Part shown: one piece after another, positions 35,178-43,587 of the stretch
Position numbering within the stretch: the stretch's first letter is position 1
Layout of the letters: every line of letters begins with the position of its first letter
Source of the DNA: Paenibacillus xylanexedens
GTDB lineage: Bacteria; Bacillota; Bacilli; Paenibacillales; Paenibacillaceae
Length of the DNA stretch: 64,000 bases
Reading direction: 5' to 3'
NCBI RefSeq assembly: GCF_007676705.1
Contig: NZ_VEBF01000002.1
Coordinates: 1,550,001 to 1,614,000, forward strand
Made by a program: the position numbers and the translations under genes
Notes under the pieces: generated by a model
What the model was told of the DNA's origin: nothing
Databases searched by the model: none
The model's input: the letters and a program-made list of their open reading frames with translations, nothing else

Positions 35178-38100
35178 GTGAAGCCTCCTTTTCATCGGTA
35201 GAAGTTGCAAAATTCAGTTTGAGAAGGTCATGCACATCCGCTGAACTCAGCGGGATTGGTCCCAGAACCAGATATGTCGGCTCCGTCCAGACCGTTTCCC
35301 CCTGATGGATTGTCAGATGATGATTCACGGTCAGACCTGTCACCTGATTATTGGCAAACCCCCATGCACTCTGATTCGGGTAACGATGGACCGCATGCAG
35401 CATGTTCTCACGTGAAACCGATCCTACTCGCAAAAGGTCTTCAAGTGGCAGGCCCACATCCACTTTGCCCAGCGGGAATCGATCTTTACCCGGTTGCTCT
35501 ATCCAACCTTCCGCAAATACAGATGAAGGCTGGAGGAAACGTTCCTCCGCAAGCGAGTAATTCGTCAACGTCAGGCCGCTCTCGTTTGTCACGGCAAGCA
35601 GCGTGCATAGCACAGGAACACCCGGCAGCATCAGATAATGCTGGTGGACCGTGATTCCCCGATTCGCTTCATGCTTCTCAATCCGGGTGGTCAGTTTCAC
35701 ACCCTTCCAGACGTTACCGTATTGATCCTTCTGCTCTGTCCAGGAAGCGGCTCTCTGTTCCAACTGACGGCTGAAACCATTCATGCCCGGAATCCCGATA
35801 CCCAGTCCGCCGTACCACGGATTCCACCACGAGCGTGGAGCCGGTTCAGGGTACGAGCTATCCAGCCATTCTTCTCCTGCGTACTTCAGAGAGTGTACTA
35901 CACTCCCGAATTCAGGAGCAACGGAGATCGACAATACTCCATTGTCTACGGTGTACACTGGTCCAGACGAACCTTCTTCAATCTTCTGCTTCACCTCTGT
36001 TCCGCTCTGCGGGAACCAAAGGGCCGTTCGCTCCTGAACCCGATCTTCGCCCCGGTATAGCCCACGAACTTTCCAACCACTCACGTGTTGGTCAAGGCGG
36101 TCCGCTTCGTCTGGTGAAAATGTCAGCTTGGCGGAGTTTAGATTCTGCTCCGGATTGAATTCCTTCACATTTGCCATAACCTCCGGTTCTCCACCCTGCT
36201 GTACATACAGCTCCAGCTTGCCCGCAAGCGGAACCAGTTTATGCTCAGTCAACGCTGCTTGCAGCACATCCGGGGCAAATGGATTCCCCTCACTCAGTGT
36301 CAGATCCAGATGACTGTCCAGCAACGGAATAATTGGGTTACGCTGTTTCCGGGCAAACGCACGGAAATCCGACCATTTGGCAAACGTGTTCAGGGCAAAC
36401 ACCGTTTCCTTGGTTCGTGCTACAGCCCCTGCCTCCAAACGTCCAAGCTCATGCTGCAACCCCAGCGTGTATTCCGGACGAAGCAGCTTCAGAGAAGGGT
36501 CCCAATAGATGCCGCACGCACCATACTCTTCCTTGCAAAACAGCCAGTTTTCCGTAATCTGCGCACTGTCCCAATGGTTCGGATCACCTGCATAATCATC
36601 GCCCATATCCACAAAACGGTCTTGGTACGGAAGAATTAGCCCATTTCCGTAGAAACCGAAGTTATTCATCAGAAACAGGTCTTCTTCCCAGGCGGTGTCT
36701 CGTGTATTCTCAACCTCGTGGTGGAATTCGGCGATTCCATTCGCAGACAGCTTGACCACGGACTTGATCTGCAAGCCAGGGAAATCCTCCGAGTCATACA
36801 GTGCTTCAAGAACCTGACGTTCCCCTTCGGGATAGATCTTCACTTCTTTTGCTTGTTTCTTGGATAACTCTTCGGCAAACGGCTTACCCAGCTTCGGATA
36901 AGTCCACCAGAACGAATGACGGGAGCCCGGGTATTCAATCCACATGATGTTATCCTGCTTGCTCATATGAAGGGAAAACGCGCCATTGACAGACACCCAT
37001 TGATCCTCAATCTGCCCGCCATATCTCCCTTCGATTCCCTTCATCAGTACAGAAATTTTGCTTGTAAAAGAAATCGCATGGTTCCCCACTGGGACAGCCG
37101 TCACTTCTACTTCTTCGGAATAGAGACCATATGAACGCAAGGTGAAAGGCACTGGCACAGACACTTTGCCTTTGGCAGGTACCGTAAAGCGCACCGAACG
37201 CTCCACCCATTCAAGGAATTCATCCTCAGGCAGGTCCAAGCTGAACTCCGTTTCTGCATCCACATTATTTTCCACGTTCAGAACCAACTCCGCCGGAATG
37301 CCTGGATAGAGCTCCTTCACCGGCAAGACGGTCTTGATCTTGGCCGGGAATTTCGGGGCGATACCCAACCTGAACTCCGCTTTCTTACCGCCGATCAACC
37401 AGGTGCTGGCAACCACGGGATGGGTCTTATTGTTATTCTGTTCCTCTGTAATCGGATCAAGGTGAAACTCACTTTCCACGATGATGGTTTCTCCCGGAGC
37501 GACTGCTCGTGCAACGTCCAGCGCAAATCGAATGTTTTTGTTATCTTCACCCTTGATCTCGACTGCCAATTCGGACGCAGAAGTGTTTTTAATACGATAG
37601 CGAACCTTATAGCTGGAACCGAATACCAGATCATGATCATCGACTTCTGTAGAGATTTCGTAATCCGGTGTTTCGAGGGCAGTCAGCCCGCGACCCGACT
37701 TTTCAAATTCAGCCCGCAGGGAGATATCTCCCTTTTTCCACGTGTAGTCAAAGAAATCAAAACCACGCTCCCGTCGGCCATCCGGCTCGATCACGAGTTC
37801 ACGCGTGCTGTCTGCATACCAATCCAACTCCTCAAAATAAGGAGCAAGTGCTTCGGTCTGCAAGATCGTGGGGATGAAATTCATCAGATGCACATGTTCA
37901 TCTTTTTTCTCCCAGAAGAATCCACATTTCTTGTACATCGGTACAGCCTTTGTATTGCCTGCCCACGTGAACAGATCCAGGCGGGGCCATCCGGCCTCTA
38001 CGGTCTTGCGCACAGCATTCAGGATCAGATTACGTCCCACCTTGTAACCGTGATAGTCAGGGCGTACGTTAAGCAAAGGTACATATAGCGCTCTCTCGTC

Positions 38101-38334
38101 ATAGCGGTAATGAGCAAAACTGCAGAAGCCAACCACCTCTTTCTCATGAACAGCTAGAAATGCATGAAGATTGGACGAATTCTCTATCTCCCGGCGAACC
38201 GTTTCCTCTGTTCTAAGGTTGGTGCCACCTCCCCAGCTTTCATTACTACGGTTCCACATATCCGCGAGTGCGGCAGCGTAAGAGGGATCGTATTCAATAA
38301 TATGAATTTGTTCGATAATCGAAGTTACGGTCAT
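35164..38334 (-). CDS. GNAT acetyltransferase fused to a large multi-domain beta-sandwich protein, 1056 residues
   Basis: Residues about 10-155 are a GNAT N-acetyltransferase domain (VVGFCSFAHYR; LLNVRPDYHGYKVGRNLI acetyl-CoA loop; MYKKCGFFWEKKDEHVH). Residues about 180-430 look like repeated Ig-like sandwich domains (NEW3/CARDB type: VLNVENNVDAETEFSLDLP). About 450-1050 resembles a carbohydrate-binding or galactose-mutarotase-like super-sandwich (VDNGVLSISVAPEFGSVVHSL; GIGIPGMNGFSRQL). No signal peptide, so cytoplasmic. AAGGAG 8 nt upstream supports the start. Coupled with the amidohydrolase gene. Function unknown; modification of a sugar or glycan-derived compound is one possibility. Confidence 0.75.
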   Translation of the reverse strand: MTVTSIIEQIHIIEYDPSYAAALADMWNRSNESWGGGTNLRTEETVRREIENSSNLHAFLAVHEKEVVGFCSFAHYRYDERALYVPLLNVRPDYHGYKVGRNLILNAVRKTVEAGWPRLDLFTWAGNTKAVPMYKKCGFFWEKKDEHVHLMNFIPTILQTEALAPYFEELDWYADSTRELVIEPDGRRERGFDFFDYTWKKGDISLRAEFEKSGRGLTALETPDYEISTEVDDHDLVFGSSYKVRYRIKNTSASELAVEIKGEDNKNIRFALDVARAVAPGETIIVESEFHLDPITEEQNNNKTHPVVASTWLIGGKKAEFRLGIAPKFPAKIKTVLPVKELYPGIPAELVLNVENNVDAETEFSLDLPEDEFLEWVERSVRFTVPAKGKVSVPVPFTLRSYGLYSEEVEVTAVPVGNHAISFTSKISVLMKGIEGRYGGQIEDQWVSVNGAFSLHMSKQDNIMWIEYPGSRHSFWWTYPKLGKPFAEELSKKQAKEVKIYPEGERQVLEALYDSEDFPGLQIKSVVKLSANGIAEFHHEVENTRDTAWEEDLFLMNNFGFYGNGLILPYQDRFVDMGDDYAGDPNHWDSAQITENWLFCKEEYGACGIYWDPSLKLLRPEYTLGLQHELGRLEAGAVARTKETVFALNTFAKWSDFRAFARKQRNPIIPLLDSHLDLTLSEGNPFAPDVLQAALTEHKLVPLAGKLELYVQQGGEPEVMANVKEFNPEQNLNSAKLTFSPDEADRLDQHVSGWKVRGLYRGEDRVQERTALWFPQSGTEVKQKIEEGSSGPVYTVDNGVLSISVAPEFGSVVHSLKYAGEEWLDSSYPEPAPRSWWNPWYGGLGIGIPGMNGFSRQLEQRAASWTEQKDQYGNVWKGVKLTTRIEKHEANRGITVHQHYLMLPGVPVLCTLLAVTNESGLTLTNYSLAEERFLQPSSVFAEGWIEQPGKDRFPLGKVDVGLPLEDLLRVGSVSRENMLHAVHRYPNQSAWGFANNQVTGLTVNHHLTIHQGETVWTEPTYLVLGPIPLSSADVHDLLKLNFATSTDEKEASHADH

Positions 38335-38624
38335 GTGCTGATCTCCTTCTCTTTATGTATAGGATGGTGAAGAAGCTAGTGATAGTCTTATCATACTATA
38401 TTTGGAAACATTTTCAGAGAGTTATATCCTTGCTTCGGTACGAAGTTCTGTATTAGCCATCCGTTGAATCCATGTCAAACCTTATGTACAGGTAAACATA
38501 TTGCCTCAGTGTGTCCTGAAATGGAGATACATGTGAACTTTGACAAGCTCTATTGGCTATTGTTACTCTTTGTACAGGAGTGTTTCTTTTATATATAAAA
38601 AAGATAGATTCATGGAGGGAAAGC

Positions 38625-39230
38625 ATGACAGAATGGATCACGCAATTTATACTCTTTTTTAAAGATTTGTCATACGCAGGTCTGGTCATTGCCTTGTCGT
38701 TTGAATTTGTACCCGCTGAACTTGTGCTGCCCATGGCAGGATACTGGGTGTATCTTGGAGATATGAAGCTTTGGCTGGCGATTCTGGCTGGTACCGTAGG
38801 TGGAACGTTTGGGCCTCTGACGTTGTATGCCCTGGGACGATACGGCGGCAGACCGATGGTTGAAAAATACGGAAAGTATTTCTTGATTCGCCCCCACCAT
38901 CTGGACGCTTCCGATAAGTTCTTCGAGAAATATGGCAGCGGGGTAGCTTTCTATGGACGTTTTGTACCCGGCATTCGGACCGTGATCTCCATCCCATGTG
39001 GTATGGCGAAGATGAATGTGTTTAAATTCAGTATCTTTACATTCTTGGCCATGCTTCCGATCACCTCATTGTACATCTACTTAGGCTTCAAATTGGGCTC
39101 TCAATGGGAGCACGTGGATGAGATTGTTAAGCCTTATATCATTCCGGCAGCGGTGATTTTCTTAGGCGCTTTTGGATTGTACGTGCTTTTGAAACGTTGG
39201 AAAAGAAGAGTGGCTTTAAACAAGTCATAG
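38625..39230 (+). CDS. DedA-family membrane protein
   Basis: 201 residues, four to five membrane segments. DedA/SNARE-associated (VTT) motifs: FEFVPAELVLPMAGYW near the start, GGTFGPLTLYALGRYGG, FYGRFVPGIRTVISIPCGMAKM with the conserved arginine and proline residues. GGAGGG 5 nt upstream fixes the ATG. DedA proteins act as phospholipid or undecaprenyl-phosphate flippases needed for envelope stability. Single gene ending at a strong terminator. Confidence 0.9.
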   Translation: MTEWITQFILFFKDLSYAGLVIALSFEFVPAELVLPMAGYWVYLGDMKLWLAILAGTVGGTFGPLTLYALGRYGGRPMVEKYGKYFLIRPHHLDASDKFFEKYGSGVAFYGRFVPGIRTVISIPCGMAKMNVFKFSIFTFLAMLPITSLYIYLGFKLGSQWEHVDEIVKPYIIPAAVIFLGAFGLYVLLKRWKRRVALNKS

Positions 39231-39376
39231 ACTTGCTGAGGAAATGCAGACTGTATAGTAGAGTAGCTGGTATATGATGAAAAAAAGTCCTTACTCTACA
39301 TGACCTGTGGTTATGATTTGTTAAGATTCTAGTGATAGATGATATACCGTACTAATCTACTCGTATATTCATATGC

Positions 39377-39413
39377 AAAGCCCCACCGATCATGGCGATC
39401 AGTGGGGCTTTAT
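39377..39413. terminator. Bidirectional terminator between DedA and MFS genes
   Basis: AAAGCCCCAC(C)GATC pairs with GATC(A)GTGGGGCTTT, with a 5-nt loop; serves both convergent genes. Confidence 0.93.
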
Positions 39414-39428
39414 CGTTTCAATTGATTT

Positions 39429-40685
39429 CTAAATCAGTTCCTGCCTTCTTTTCAAATACACATACAACACTACTCCCGATGCCGCACAGATCACAGCACA
39501 TAAACCGATGAATCCATATCCCGCCTGAAGTCCGCGCAGCAGTCCCAACTGAGTCGTTGAACCGTACAAATTCTTCACGCCCTCAATCACCCAGCCAATC
39601 ACATAGTTACCAATGACACTACCAACCCCCATCAGGGTAACCGTGAATGTAATCGCGGTGTCACTGCCGTTCGGATATCTGCGTGCGATAAACGCCATTA
39701 CTGTTGGATAGATCATCGCTATTCCCGCGCCAGATATTGCAAAGAAAATCGCAAGACGCTCTCCCCCTGCAAGCGCTACGAACGTACATACTCCCGAGAA
39801 CGCCGAGAACAGAATCAGTGACAATACAAATCCGATCCGGTCCGTCAATGGTCCAAGCAGCAGGCGTCCCAGCGAGAACGTGAGGAAGAACGCAGATAAC
39901 AGCCCGGATGCTTTGACCGTGTCCCACGTGTAGGCTTTTTCCAGGAAATTAACCAGCCAACCCCCAACCGCCAGCTCCGATACCACGCCAAAAGAAAGAA
40001 TAAGCACCATCAGCCATAGGGCTGGATCACGTGTTAACGTCTTCAGTGATGTCCGATCTTCATGCGGAAGATCGTCCCCCGGGAATTTGCTTCGTAGCGC
40101 CGCAATGATCGGCAGCAGACAGAGTGACAACATGACCAGATACATGCCGCGCCAGTCCAGTTCGTGTCCAAACACCTTCAAGGACATGACACCCGTCGCC
40201 AGCAAAGGTGCTACCGTTGAGCTCAGTCCATAGAAGAAATGGGACAGGTTCATCATCGTACCTGTGTTTTTCACAAAAATCCGCGCACCCAGAATCGCCA
40301 AAGCAATCTCCAGCATGCCGTTACCGATGTACATGAAGAAGTACGATGAAGCAAAAAGTGGATAGGTATGAGACACATAAATGAACACACCCGAGAGGAT
40401 CATCGATGCAAATGATATGATGCTAACCGCCCGGATGCCCCATTTACGAACCAGAATAGCTGTGAACGAGCAGGCGATCAGGTACCCCAGTGCATTCAGG
40501 GACAATAACGTCCCAAGCTGTTTCTCATCCAGATTGAAGTCGAATTGAATGCGCGGAATGGCTGGTCCCTTAATATTTTCCGATATGCCAAATACGATAA
40601 ATCCAAGAAAGATCGTTGCCAGCTGCATCGCGTACAGCTTGTTAAACTTTCGTTTGTTCCCTTGTGTACCTGCTTGCTCATTCAA
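39429..40685 (-). CDS. MFS transporter, sugar-type (FucP/COG0738-like)
   Basis: About 418 residues with twelve membrane segments. The first helix (MQLATIFLGFIVFGISENIKG) and the inner loop FTAILVRKWGIRAVS are MFS hallmarks. The TTG at 40685 is chosen because GGAGG lies 8 nt upstream; the upstream ATG at 40697 would consume that site. Structured element D ends 46 nt before this start. Downstream of a ROK-type regulator, so probably a sugar importer controlled by it. Confidence 0.85.
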   Translation of the reverse strand: MNEQAGTQGNKRKFNKLYAMQLATIFLGFIVFGISENIKGPAIPRIQFDFNLDEKQLGTLLSLNALGYLIACSFTAILVRKWGIRAVSIISFASMILSGVFIYVSHTYPLFASSYFFMYIGNGMLEIALAILGARIFVKNTGTMMNLSHFFYGLSSTVAPLLATGVMSLKVFGHELDWRGMYLVMLSLCLLPIIAALRSKFPGDDLPHEDRTSLKTLTRDPALWLMVLILSFGVVSELAVGGWLVNFLEKAYTWDTVKASGLLSAFFLTFSLGRLLLGPLTDRIGFVLSLILFSAFSGVCTFVALAGGERLAIFFAISGAGIAMIYPTVMAFIARRYPNGSDTAITFTVTLMGVGSVIGNYVIGWVIEGVKNLYGSTTQLGLLRGLQAGYGFIGLCAVICAASGVVLYVYLKRRQELI

Positions 40686-40730
40686 AATAAGTTCCTCCAT
40701 TGTGTCTATATAAGTTGAAACAAGGGTCAT

Positions 40731-40914
40731 AAACTGGACTCTCCAATGACAGAATAACCTTCCAATCGCTGTTATCCCCAGATTTTTTGAATTCCCTTCT
40801 CCAAAGGGAAAATCCGGTGATAAGCGTATGCTTCCGATGTAGCTTTCTTTCAGAAAGCTTTTAGGCGACCGCTTTGCTTTTTTAGGTTTTTTCTGTCCTC
40901 TCCGTCCTGTTTAA
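40731..40914 (-). repeat. Structured intergenic element, copy D
   Basis: Fourth copy, in the leader of the MFS gene. On the minus strand GACAGAA (40897-40891) pairs with TTCTGTC (40754-40748) and AACCT with AGGTT. The AGCTTTCT/AGAAAGCT hairpin and the GGATTTT/AAAATC-type helix are intact. It shares orientation and distance to a start codon with copies A and B, over 34 kb away. Confidence 0.85.
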
Positions 40915-40988
40915 TCGATTAGTTCATTTTATATAAAAGGATTGTTAGCTTACTGATCTGTTGAGAGATCCTTTTGATCATTGTTCAT

Positions 40989-42026
40989 TTACCACTGCTT
41001 CTCAATCACCTGGATTCGATAGGTCAGGCTCTCCAGCGTCACCGCGACCAGCCCAGTCACATATTCGTGTCGGGTGTCTCTCTGGATAATCAACTCAGGC
41101 ATATGCTCCAGTGGAATCATTCGATCCAGACAACCTTGCGTCAGACCATCCCGCATGGCCGGGTCCATCGTATCCCCTGTAACCACAATCGTCGCCGGGT
41201 TAATGATCGCAATAATGGATGCCAGCGTCTGTACCACCAGTTCCTGCAACCCTTCAGTCGTTTTCAACATCCGCAGCTGCTCTTCTCGTGACACGCCAAA
41301 AGGTAAGAAGGACACCTCACCTCCAAATTGCGTATTCCCCGTCAGCGGACGACCATCAATGATAAAGCCCGCACCCGGAAAATGGTTCTCGGGAAATGTC
41401 ACGACTGCGAAATTCTTCTCTTCTTCAAATTGCTGCTGGTTATATAGTCCGTACACCGTCAGATTCATGTCATTGCCAATGACCACTTCCACGTCATCAT
41501 ATTGCTCCTTGAGCCTTAGCCCTAAAGGTTGACCCGCCAGTTCGGGTACGTCACAAATGCCAATAACACCGTTGTGTGCTACACCAGGTATACCGATACC
41601 AATCGCCTGCACATTGTGGTGTTGTTCGATCAGGTTTGCAATTAGATCCTCTACCACCGGGACATTGATCTCATCCAAAATGAGTGTCTGTTCGTCCGCC
41701 ATCTCTCCGTTCAGATTGGCATATGTATGTGTGATCGAGTGAATGCCGCCCTCCGTTCGAATAATCAGGCACAGTACACTGGCGTAGTCCGCATTGAATT
41801 GATATCGACTCGCCGGTCTTCCCCCACTCGATTCATCCGGGCCCAGATCAATAATCTCACCAGTTTGGAGTAATTCGTTAAGGATCGTGCCGCATGTCGC
41901 TACGCTGAGTTTTGTTAGGTTTGCAATGGAAGCCTTGGTGCCTACGCCCATTGATCGGAGCGTATTCTTCACAAGTTCAACGTTAATGCGCTTCACCTGT
42001 TGGGTGTTGTGTGATGTGGGTAACAT
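40989..42026 (-). CDS. ROK-family transcriptional regulator
   Basis: 345 residues. An N-terminal winged helix (LRSMGVGTKASIANLTKLSV) precedes a ROK domain: GIGIPGVAHNGVIGICDVPEL, VVIGNDMNLTVYGLYN, GAGFIIDGRPLTG and GGEVSFLPFG. The usual CxCGxxGC zinc motif is missing, so it is a regulator rather than an active sugar kinase. AAAGGAGG lies about 13 nt before the ATG. A palindrome GTTCATTATGAAC (42049-42061) just upstream could be its own operator. It is followed by the MFS gene in the same direction and probably controls it. Confidence 0.87.
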   Translation of the reverse strand: MLPTSHNTQQVKRINVELVKNTLRSMGVGTKASIANLTKLSVATCGTILNELLQTGEIIDLGPDESSGGRPASRYQFNADYASVLCLIIRTEGGIHSITHTYANLNGEMADEQTLILDEINVPVVEDLIANLIEQHHNVQAIGIGIPGVAHNGVIGICDVPELAGQPLGLRLKEQYDDVEVVIGNDMNLTVYGLYNQQQFEEEKNFAVVTFPENHFPGAGFIIDGRPLTGNTQFGGEVSFLPFGVSREEQLRMLKTTEGLQELVVQTLASIIAIINPATIVVTGDTMDPAMRDGLTQGCLDRMIPLEHMPELIIQRDTRHEYVTGLVAVTLESLTYRIQVIEKQW

Positions 42027-42048
42027 AGTTAGTTGTATGCCTCCTTTC

Positions 42049-42061
42049 GTTCATTATGAAC
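42049..42061. promoter_or_regulatory. Palindrome upstream of the ROK gene
   Basis: GTTCAT-T-ATGAAC, a perfect 6-bp inverted repeat just before the ribosome site of the ROK gene; candidate autoregulatory operator. Confidence 0.45.
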
Positions 42062-42166
42062 CATTCAACGAATGTTTTTAAAAGTATTTTAATAATTGAA
42101 GTGTAGGGGGATTTGGAAGGAAAGTCAATGCTAAATTGGGAGTGGGAAACGTTCGGATGGAAACGC

Positions 42167-42213
42167 AAAAGACAGTGCAAGATCATCTTGTATGATCCTG
42201 CACTGTCTTTTAG
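42167..42213 (-). terminator. Terminator after the gene at 42225-42494
   Basis: AAAAGACAGTGCA and TGCACTGTCTTTT arms with an inner GATCAT/ATGATC pair; A- and T-rich ends allow both directions. Confidence 0.9.
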
Positions 42214-42224
42214 TGAAGGTGACT

Positions 42225-42494
42225 TTATGTAGACTGGCTCATTTGATTTGCCAAGATGCTCTTCTCCAGTCGGACTTTAAATAACTTTCGGTTCAGATCC
42301 TGTTCCATGGCGTGAAGGTGATATGCTGCTTGTTTCACTGTATCCATGTGCAACACACCTGCCCGCCTCGCGATAATGTCCATGGCGTCCAGAATGAGTT
42401 TGTTACATGTGACCAGTTGGTTAACGTAATCATCTTCCTGTTGGACTAGTTGTGCGTACTGCGAAGAGAGTTCTTCGCTGTTGGTACTTGTCAT
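42225..42494 (-). CDS. Small helical protein of unknown function
   Basis: 89 residues, mostly helical (SSQYAQLVQQEDDYVNQLV; LNRKLFKVRLEKSILANQM), no membrane segment or signal. AGGGGTGG lies close before the ATG at 42494. Divergent from the XRE-type HTH gene across a short region with palindromic repeats, so it may be its target or partner. Family not recognised. Confidence 0.65.
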   Translation of the reverse strand: MTSTNSEELSSQYAQLVQQEDDYVNQLVTCNKLILDAMDIIARRAGVLHMDTVKQAAYHLHAMEQDLNRKLFKVRLEKSILANQMSQST

Positions 42495-42514
42495 GTCACC
42501 ACCCCTAAAATTGG

Positions 42515-42565
42515 TACGCATAAGGGTACCGGATATACAAAAAGTATATGGTACGCTCATGCGTA
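42515..42565. promoter_or_regulatory. Divergent promoter region with operator-like repeats
   Basis: TACGCTCATGCGTA (42552-42565) is a palindrome TACGC-N4-GCGTA. A related site TACGCATAAGGGTA (42515-42528) lies 37 bp away, and both are preceded by GG. Candidate sites for the XRE-type regulator encoded next to them. Confidence 0.5.
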
Positions 42566-42602
42566 ACGTAAAGACCATATGGAAAATTTAGGAGTGATAC
42601 TC

Positions 42603-42818
42603 ATGGCTAAGAAAGTCGTTGTCAATATTCATAAACTCACGGAAAAACATAATATCTCGCTGCGCGAACTGGCAAGATTGTCTGATATCCGACACGCTGC
42701 GTTAAGTGAGTTGCAGTCTGGGAAACGTGAGAATATCAACTTTGCTCATATTGAGCGGATTGCAGAAGCATTGGATATTGATGATATTAGAGAAATTATT
42801 GAGATTCGGGATATTTAA
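42603..42818 (+). CDS. Small XRE/Cro-type helix-turn-helix regulator (YozG-like)
   Basis: 71 residues, almost entirely one HTH_26-type domain: HNISLRELARLSDIRHAALS then ELQSGKRENINFAHIERIAE and the acidic end. AGGAG lies 8 nt before the ATG at 42603. Probably binds the palindromes in the divergent region. Its last 23 bp overlap the convergent gene at 42796-43173. Confidence 0.82.
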   Translation: MAKKVVVNIHKLTEKHNISLRELARLSDIRHAALSELQSGKRENINFAHIERIAEALDIDDIREIIEIRDI

Positions 42819-43173
42819 AATATCTTATCATTACATTTTCTTTTGGATGGTAAACGAAAAATTCCTTCTCAATTTTCTTCACATCGTTTTCTTTAGCTAG
42901 TATATGTCTTTCATTATCGTACATGAACAGAAAATAAAGCCTCTCTAATTCTTCAATGATTCTATCATTAGTAATCTTTTCGATCTTATATTGTTGTTTA
43001 ATAGGTTTCTTAAAATAACGAAGAATAGAAAGCCACATTTTCAGAACGATAAAATTATAAAAAATAAGAGACATTAAAATTGCGACAGTCATCAAGTAGT
43101 TCTGATTGATATAATTAGGTATTATTTGTTTAACTGAATCTAAATAAACATATGGAATTACTAACATAACCAA
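42796..43173 (-). CDS. Membrane protein of unknown function
   Basis: Up to 125 residues: one or two N-terminal membrane segments (YLMTVAILMSLIFYNFIVL) and a cytoplasmic, charged C-terminal half (YKIEKITNDRIIEELERLYF). TTG start without a clear ribosome site; an in-frame ATG lies two codons on. AT-rich. It follows the 81-residue membrane gene and lies downstream of the helicase-PLD gene in the same direction. Confidence 0.5.
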   Translation of the reverse strand: MVMLVIPYVYLDSVKQIIPNYINQNYLMTVAILMSLIFYNFIVLKMWLSILRYFKKPIKQQYKIEKITNDRIIEELERLYFLFMYDNERHILAKENDVKKIEKEFFVYHPKENVMIRYFKYPESQ

Positions 43174-43192
43174 ATAGGACGTAAGTATGATA

Positions 43193-43438
43193 TTAGTTAA
43201 ATATCGGTTCCCTACACCTCTGAATATTTGATTTTAACCAGAAATATAACAATGTCAGAAAGCAGAAAATGGACAAACCCAACCAAAACAAAATAAAAAA
43301 TATATTTGAGATAATGTGTATATCAAATAGAAATATAATTAACATAATTGCCATCATCATAATAGATGAAAGAAAGATTGTACTTTGAAAACGATCCCAC
43401 AGGTTAATTACTCTTAAATCTAACAGCTCATCTATCAA
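43193..43438 (-). CDS. Small membrane protein of unknown function
   Basis: 81 residues with two membrane segments (IFLSSIMMMAIMLIIFLF; NIFFILFWLGLSIFCFLTL). TTG start at 43438, ribosome site weak. AT-rich, same strand as the helicase-PLD gene and the next membrane protein. May belong to the defence locus or be a passenger. Confidence 0.45.
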   Translation of the reverse strand: MIDELLDLRVINLWDRFQSTIFLSSIMMMAIMLIIFLFDIHIISNIFFILFWLGLSIFCFLTLLYFWLKSNIQRCREPIFN

Positions 43439-43587
43439 GGTTCTGCTCTCTGATTTAATAAACCATTTTACAATATAATAAATAATGTGATAAGCGGAAC
43501 TATACCAACTATGGTTGGTATGCCTTTATCAACAAAATTGTTCATTCCTGTTGCCCTCCACGCGATAATTTAAATAAACTAAGATGA

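Noticed and set aside
37420..38088. Open frame of 222 codons on the plus strand
   Set aside because: Antisense to the GNAT domain of the large fusion protein, where the acetyl-CoA motifs are clear.
42796..42900. Plus-strand frame overlapping the end of the XRE-type gene
   Set aside because: It is a shifted reading of the regulator's 3' end followed by AT-rich sequence; no ribosome site.
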